From the NCBI RefSeq assembly GCF_914767665.1, contig NC_059503.1:31124001-31188000 (forward strand): a DNA stretch of 64,000 nucleotides, given 5' to 3'. The translations under genes were made by a program, and so were the position numbers. The notes below the pieces were generated by a model. The model was not told the DNA's origin and did no database searches. It worked only from the letters and a program-made list of their open reading frames with translations. Source of the stretch: Harmonia axyridis. Lineage: Eukaryota; Arthropoda; Insecta; Coleoptera; Coccinellidae. Below, piece by piece: positions 57,801-64,000 of this stretch; positions within the stretch are counted from its first letter, which is position 1, and each line of letters begins with the position of its first letter.

Positions 57801-60800
57801 ATATCATAGCATACCGTGAATTTTTTTTTTGCTTGTATCTGTTGTTTTGGGTTATTATTTGCAATAACGATGATGATAAATGTTGATAGAATGTTATTTA
57901 AATTATCATGTTGAATTTTGGTCATATATTCCTCATATTCATGCTTAATTAATTAAGCTTTGAGGCAATTGAAATTAGGGATCAGGAAAATTTTTCCGGT
58001 GCTCTAATTTACTTTTGGGGGCTAAACGGAAAAGGGATATTTCGGAATCGAATCAGATATGAAAATTGATATTTTCAATGAGATAAAATTACAACATTCA
58101 TGTTGTTTGTGATATAGAATGTTTCCTTAATATGTTCTAGACCCTTTGAATACATCATTTTATTGACAATCTTAGGAAATTGTGTAGCTCTTGCATTATT
58201 CACACCATTTCCAAATGGTGATTCCAATCAAACGAATGCCTATTTGGTAAGTATCGAGTCTAAAAACCTTTATTGAATTATACAGGGTGGGTGAATAGCG
58301 CTCGATCGGTCGATTACTCTTGGAAATTTTGGGCTAGGAGACTGATTTATATTTTGACGGAATCGACAGTACCTACCACTCAGCGCATAAGTTTAAATTA
58401 TTTTTGGCTCTACATGCTGGTCCGAAAGTGATGAAACAGGATACGACTCTGTTTTTCAAATGAGAATGCCCCATTTATATATCATACTCATAATCTCCAC
58501 TTTTTTCGATATATTTTATGGATATAAAGAGTTTAAACTAAAGATAACATCTTGAAAACCGATCTGAGCTGATTATTATGAGCGATAAGTATTGATGAGA
58601 CCCTTTCAGCTGAAAATATGCAGTCATTTTGAACTCCTAAAGAGAATTCACATATAGTTTTTTTCACGTGGTATCTATTTTATTTCATCAAAATGAATAT
58701 TTCCGAATATTTTGACAATTTATTTGAATAGGCTTATATTAAATTGTTATGATTAGTAGGTATTAAGTGGAGTTGAGTAATCTTATCGCTTTGAAACTAT
58801 ATGCGTGGAAAGAAGGTATACTGCCAGACCCCGTACAAAACATTATTTATTTTTATTTATTAAATGCGAAGTATTTCGAAAACTATTAATTTTAGGCACA
58901 ATATGTCTCAACAAAAAATGAATGACTTCTCACTAGAGTATCCGACATGAAAAAAACTAAGGGTATTTGAATAAATCGACTCATTGACTTATTTTGGAGG
59001 TCATTTTTTTAAATTTGCAGTCTTTCGGAAGACCTGTAGAGTGACGTATATTAGTAAACTTGAAAACTTTTTCAATGAAAAAAACGTACAAATATTTCGA
59101 TTTCCAGATATAATCTTCAGTTTAAACCTTCGTATCCATGATGTATGTCGAAGTTCATGGATATTATGAGTTAGATATAAAAATTGGGCATTCCCATTTA
59201 AAAAAAGGGGGGATTCGTGTTGTACCATTTCAGGACCAGCCTGTAGAGTCAAATATAATTGAAGCTAATGCTCTGAGTACTGTCGATTCCGTCAAAATTT
59301 GAATCATTCTCCTAGCCCAAACTTTCCAAGAGTTATCGACTGTTCGGGCACTTTAATTTACCCTCATAGAAAAGCAATTTCTGTATGATATACCTAACAC
59401 TCACTCTACATAATACTTCAAAAGTTTTCTTGAATTTATATAATTTTATAGGAAGAAATCGAATACATATTTTTGGTGGTCTTCACTGCAGAGTGTATTA
59501 TGAAAATTGTGGCCTATGGATTTTTGATGCATCAAGGAGCCTATCTTCGAAATGGATGGAATTTACTTGATTTCACTATAGTTGTTATAGGGTAAGAACA
59601 TCAAAATATTCTGTTTTAGTCAACGAAATTAAAGATTTTTCCTCTCACAACCACCGATTTTTATGGGATTTTCACAACATTTCTTTAAAAAATAAACTAC
59701 ATTGTAGAATGACAATATTTTCAATTTGCGAAGGAAAAAAAATGTTGGTAACTTTACGTTTTCCGCAAAAGAATTGATGACATGTTCAATGTACACAGCA
59801 CTGATATATTTTTAAAATAATCGTGAAAAAAGACCTACAAAAAGTCATTACAAAAGGGATAAAACTATAATTTTGTGAAAAAAATAATCGACCGTCGTTT
59901 AGTGCTGCACACTACTTATGTGCTTCGTAAAGACAAAGAAGAAAAGTGAATGTAGAACTTAATAATAATAATGCCTTCATTGCTAGAAAAAAGGCACTAT
60001 TATTATTATTAATATTAAGTTCAACATTCACTTCATCTTCTGTGCTTATAAGTAGAGTGCACCGTATAAAGTTTGGTCATCGCAGGAGCGCCAGGGGGGA
60101 AATTAGGGGTACCTAATGTTTGACTGATGCCCGGAAAGCCACGTGGTGGTAATTCCTCTTAAGGGTATACACTACCCTTACAATAAACTCACTGATATTT
60201 TTGCCAAAATATTTATAGTTTTTTTATAGGTTGTTCAATTTCAATTATTTCAATGATGAATTTCGAAATTTTGGAATTTTTATATTGCGATGAAAAAATA
60301 CATACAATCACTACATCTAATTAGAGTTATCAAAGAAAAATATATACGTTCTGATGCATTTCACTTTGAAAATTTAGAATATCAATAAATAGAAATATTA
60401 CCAAATAAGCGATAAATCACAATTGGATTAAAGGAGTGCTGTAGAAAAATTGGTAATTCCATGATAATGAATCAACTTTGAAATTCATCACTAAAATAAT
60501 TGAGGTATGACTGAAAAACCTTTCAAATTTCAAAGTGCTATAAAACACAAACCATAAATTTCTTCTTGAAAATAATCAGTGAGTTTATTAGGGATTTCGT
60601 AAATATTGTTTTCCTGCATATTCTGGCGGGATGAAAATTTGCATTTGGATTTAGAATGACAATTTCAAGCCTCGTGCTGAATTTAATGTTGATCACATCA
60701 CTAGGACCTTTGAAAATAGAGAATAAGGAAATATTACCCAATTTTTTCAATGAACTACAGTTCGTAGTTCATTTTCTCTTGAACATTTTGGCCGATTTCA

Positions 60801-63199
60801 GCAATCATTTATTTGAATAGTAGCTTGATTCCTCGGAAACACAACTGTTCAGTGCACAGTGCACGGATCGTACTAATTTATTTTCGCTTAATACGTTGAT
60901 AATCGATGATAAATTCGTATGGTCCCATCTACTCCCAATTTTTTGTGAACAAAAAACTAAAAAGTAAAAAGTGAAGTTTTTTTCAGAACACCCTGTGGAT
61001 TTGTCGACAGAGGAGATTGTTCACGAATACGCAGATGCTTCAGTTGATACACTACTGTGTGTGTATCAATTGGAATTGACTTCAAAAGTTTTGGGATTCA
61101 AAACATCAATTTCTCGTTCAACAACGGTACCAAATTATGAAATACTGTAATCCATCTCAAAATTAGGATATCGCAATGAATAAAAATATGAAATGTTCTG
61201 AAAAGATGGGGCAACATCTGAGTAGGTTTCATTGACAATCTCCTCATCTCCTCAGTCAACGAATCACTCCACAGGTTATTCTGAATAAAATCTTACTTTC
61301 ATTTTTTTTGTTCAACCTTCCCTATAACAAACAAGGAAGTATTATGTAATTTGGTGCAGTAGGACCCAGATCCTACTGATTTTGCAAGTAAATATAAAAA
61401 AATTTCAAACATTATGCACAATTTCGTGATGATCATAATCTGAAGATCCATTATCCAAGTAGAAAAACGAAAAAAAAAGGAAGGCACTGACGTGAATTCA
61501 GGTGCGCTTCAATTCATGCGTCAATTGCACCCTTGAAAACCACATATATCTCTATATAGGTAAACATATTTGTGTTCTAGAAGGGTAGAATTGGTCCATT
61601 AATGACGTGCGCTCAGAAGCTCCTGACTCCATGCCAATGATTTCCTAAGATTTTGTTTTTTTTTTAGTATGGTGAGTCCGATAATCCAAATTTTCACGGA
61701 TGGAACGTTCGATGTGAAGGCTTTGAGAGCTTTCAGAGTACTCAGACCCTTAAGATTGGTCTCAGGAGTTCCAAGTAAGTAGAATTTTTCTTCGATATAA
61801 AGGGTGAGTCTTTGAATTGTTCATATATTTCTGTTGAAATATTTGGTTAGATTCCTGAGAACAAAAGAAATACTTTTGTTTCTTTACTATGTTTTTTCGA
61901 TTCGACTTGGTTGAAAAGATACAGGTTGTTGAAAATCCGCGAAAAACATGATAGTTGGTTATATCTCATGAAAGGTTTCATCGAAGGAAATGATTTTCGG
62001 AATATCTATAGTTTTTCGTTGATGTGATAAATCTTCTACGAACACAAAATTCCATTGACATCTTCCACTTTCTTCATTATGACAATTAAACTTCCTTGAA
62101 ATACTATAAATTCGAAGAACCCATGATTAAAAGTAATTTGAACGCTCATTAATGAATATTTGATCATTTTGAAGAATAAAATTTTTCCTTCAGATGAATA
62201 TCATTTATTTATTCATATGAAGTTGAATAGTTTAATGGATAACTCTTGAAAGAAATTAAATAAAAAATAAATATAATGTTCGAACCGGACAAGGCACATG
62301 AAGAAGAAGAATAAAATGTAAAATGGATTCGGTCCTTACTTGGCGTAAATTCAATATAAATGATAATAATAATAATGTAGTTCATTTTATCATAAACATT
62401 AATCGCAGAGGCTTTAGAGCCTGTACGCGATAAATAAATAAATAATAAAATAAAATAAAACAAAATATTATCCACTGGATTATTTAATTGTTAGCAATAA
62501 TTGTTTCGCCGCACTGTGGCTTCATCAGACAAAATTTCTGCCTCATAAGAGTACAGAATTTTTCGGAAACTTATAAAGGAACAAAAATTCGACATTGGCA
62601 CCATAAACTTCAAAGTTATATTGGACAATTCACCACCTGGGATTTCCACACTATCGGAAGAAATTCAATAAAGGGGATGTTTGTCCGTTCAACAGAATAC
62701 ATTGAGTCTTATACCCGTTTATTTCTAGGGATTCTAAGAGTGTTAATCTTTTGCTTTCATTTTCTGAATGGAGAATTTCAAAATTGTTATCGAAGGTGTT
62801 ATCTAATTCTTTTAAATGATGATCACACCTCATAGCTTATTATGAAAATTTGGAAAGGCTAAACATTTTTATCTACGCCGAATCGGAGAAAATGCTGTCA
62901 AAGAAAAAAGTGTTCCTTTTAACTCATCAGTTTGAGCAAAAGAATTTGTGATACTCGCGAGTGCCACTCGTGTCTGCAAAAGCTCCTTCGGGATTTTAAC
63001 TGAACATCTATGCTACTATAAAAATTTAAGAACAATTTTGTTGCAGGTCTGCAAATTGTGTTGAACTCCATATTGAGGGCCATGGTACCATTGCTACATA
63101 TTGCCTTTTTGGTGTTATTCGTAATGATCATTTATGCAATAATAGGTTTGGAGTTGTTTTCTGAGAAGCTCAACAGTACCTGTTACGATGCTGCCAATA
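54864..63199 (+). CDS. Ca-alpha1D: Voltage-gated calcium channel alpha-1 subunit, L-type-like (5' part)
   Basis: Pore-forming plasma-membrane calcium channel. Exons 54864-55066, 58141-58246, 59452-59591, 61668-61774, 63047-63199 join in phase into 236 residues; the gene continues beyond the window. The N-terminus (MEGVVTNSLTPGQAAAAQ...) is cytosolic and basic, then RAFFCLTLKNPIRKLCINII. IS1 is FEYIILLTILGNCVALALF, IS2 EYIFLVVFTAECIMKIVAYG, IS3 NGWNLLDFTIVVIG. IS4 carries the regular arginines (VKALRAFRVLRPLRLVSG), and IS5 is HIAFLVLFVMIIYAIIGLEL, followed by the start of the extracellular pore turret. The first exon probably begins at 54803 after an AG acceptor, giving a 61-bp 5' UTR piece. 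Introns carry a mariner remnant and TIR elements. Confidence 0.93.
55565..56427 (-). mobile_element. Decayed mariner element in channel intron 1
   Basis: The minus strand encodes a mariner transposase in at least two frames. Segments are TQQELARSLGLTQPAISKRLKVM, WVPYELKPRDVERRLFACEQLLAR, VTGGKKWDHYDNPKRRK, WWVQLGVVYYGLLEPT, NNVILLHDN and YSPDVALSDYHLFRSM. The first catalytic Asp (normally VTGDEKW) is Gly, about four residues are missing after HDN, and the frame shifts near 56100. A probable terminal repeat (TAGGCGTACAACTTTGCTTC) lies near 55567; the opposite end is truncated. Confidence 0.85.
57191..57788. mobile_element. TIR element in channel intron 1
   Basis: CTGGGTGTTTCCTAATTGAA at 57191 is mirrored by a diverged copy ending CATCCTG at 57788. 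Inner segments TTTTGGGCCCAT and AAACGTCTTACCTTTTGAGAT are mirrored too. Arms are about 120 bp. A 70-codon minus-strand frame inside has no recognised family. Confidence 0.75.
58283..59366. mobile_element. CAGGGTGGGTGA-ended TIR element in channel intron 2
   Basis: Left arm CAGGGTGGGTGAATAG, TTTTGGGCTAGGAG and GACGGAATCGACAGTAC is mirrored by GTACTGTCGATTCCGTC, CTCCTAGCCCAAA and a decayed end near 59366. Arms are about 100 bp; no transposase. It occupies most of the intron. Confidence 0.75.
59906..60062. repeat. Hairpin repeat (MITE-like) in channel intron 3
   Basis: AAGTGAATGTAGAACTTAAT with following ATA repeats is mirrored by the complement near 60000-60040. The outer CACTACTTATGTGC is mirrored less exactly. 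About 155 bp in total. Confidence 0.65.
60063..61667. other. Channel intron 3, rest
   Basis: AT-rich. A repeat resembling 12328-12376 lies near 61490-61640. No coding signal. Confidence 0.3.
61775..63046. other. Channel intron 4 with a possible retroposon tail
   Basis: Mostly plain AT-rich DNA. GGCTTTAGAGCCTGTACGCG followed by an (ATAA)n tail near 62410-62465 looks like the 3' end of a SINE or LINE on the plus strand. I cannot delimit its start. Confidence 0.35.
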
Positions 63200-63756
63200 G
63201 TAAGTAATAGAAGTAATCATAATGAAATATTTTGAGTACCTACTGAGTAGATTACTGCTATACTCAAAGGCTGAAGTAAATACACTTTCGATTTTTATTA
63301 ACGCTTAACGCCATTTTAACAACTATGTTATGATATGTAGAAACAACAGGTTTCTAACAAAATCATTGAAGATATTTTTTTGCTGGTTTTATTAGACGGC
63401 GCCAACTAACCTAATTGATGGTGTAGAAAAAATTGGTATTTTTTATTATAATTGCTTTGAAAAATTAGCACCCTGTTGCAGAAACTTGCATCAAAATTCA
63501 ATGCCGTCATTAAAATTTTAATCCTGGATGAGCTACATGTACCGTTCAATGGAGGATTAAAATATCAATGTGGCAATAAATTATAATGAACGTTCTTTCA
63601 ACTGGGTGTTAGTGTGACAATTAAAAATGAAACTTTCATGGAGGAAAAAACAAACAAACAAACAAAAAACAAACGAAATTTAGTGCAAATGTTCAAATTG
63701 TGTCCTGTTAACCATTTGGCACTGATCGATACGAGTGTAAACACTTTGTATACACT

Positions 63757-64000
63757 TTGCTCAAGGTCGTAACTCTTCTAAATTATTTGTCCTATTGAAA
63801 TAAACATGAGGTTTTATATCACCTCACAAAAAAGTCTAGGAGGGTCAAGTCTGAGGAACGCTGTGGCAACTCATTGGGTACTCTCCAGCTGTGGCGCCAA
63901 GATATTGACAAACGTTTATTCAAAGATGAGAAGGAGGATCTTGTTGATATCAAATATCTTGATGGGGTAGGTAGACCTGCTTTGTCATCATTTGGAAACA
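63757..64000 (-). pseudogene. Mariner-type transposase fragment at the window edge
   Basis: The minus strand reads PNELPQRSSDLTLLDFFVR and then a stop. This matches the third-Asp region of the DD41D-type transposase at 8397-9068 (WPPKSCDLIPLDYFLWG). Further bases to the window end are probably the preceding part of the same gene (RLSISWRHSWRV in frame). Broken and truncated; it lies in channel intron 5. Confidence 0.6.

Overview
The window is eukaryotic nuclear DNA, almost certainly from an insect. Genes are split into many short exons with GT-AG introns, the DNA is AT-rich, and intron and intergenic space is packed with Tc1/mariner, hAT-like, non-LTR and foldback elements. A beetle is plausible from the repeat style, but that is inference; nothing here fixes the order.

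Region 1 (1-38,400) holds two tandem, same-strand, type I animal fatty acid synthase genes. FAS-A (477-19310) lacks only its first coding exon, which lies left of the window; its 33 visible exons join into one open frame of 2369 codons. FAS-B (22074-38284) is complete: 34 coding exons, 2386 residues. Intron positions and phases match throughout, so the pair arose by tandem duplication. In both, the order is KS, MAT, DH, non-catalytic centre, ER, KR, ACP, TE. Every catalytic motif I could check is intact (KS Cys-His-His, DH HxxxGxxxxP, ER and KR nucleotide loops, ACP serine, TE serine/Asp/His) except in the malonyl/acetyl transferase. There the GHSxGE nucleophile motif reads GYAIGE in both genes (Ser to Ala, His to Tyr), the GMGSQ oxyanion segment is gone, and the substrate-binding arginine segment is replaced. 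This pair of otherwise complete synthases with a dead loading domain is the main biological find: they should need acyl/malonyl loading in trans, or have a different job.

Region 2 (38,400-54,800) is a gene-poor repeat field. It contains a hAT-like element, hairpin MITEs, a Tc1 (DD34E) element with one nonsense codon, a full CAGGGTG-ended TIR element, LINE fragments, and a striking TA-target element that has inserted into the middle TA of another copy of itself (A-A-B-B structure, 41039-44455).

Region 3 (54,803-63,199 and beyond) is the 5' end of an L-type-like voltage-gated calcium channel alpha-1 gene (Ca-alpha1D type): five coding exons from the start codon through domain I S1-S5. The gene runs out of the window on the right.

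The FAS genes and the channel show no functional link; they are neighbours. The transposons sit in introns without breaking any exon found here.
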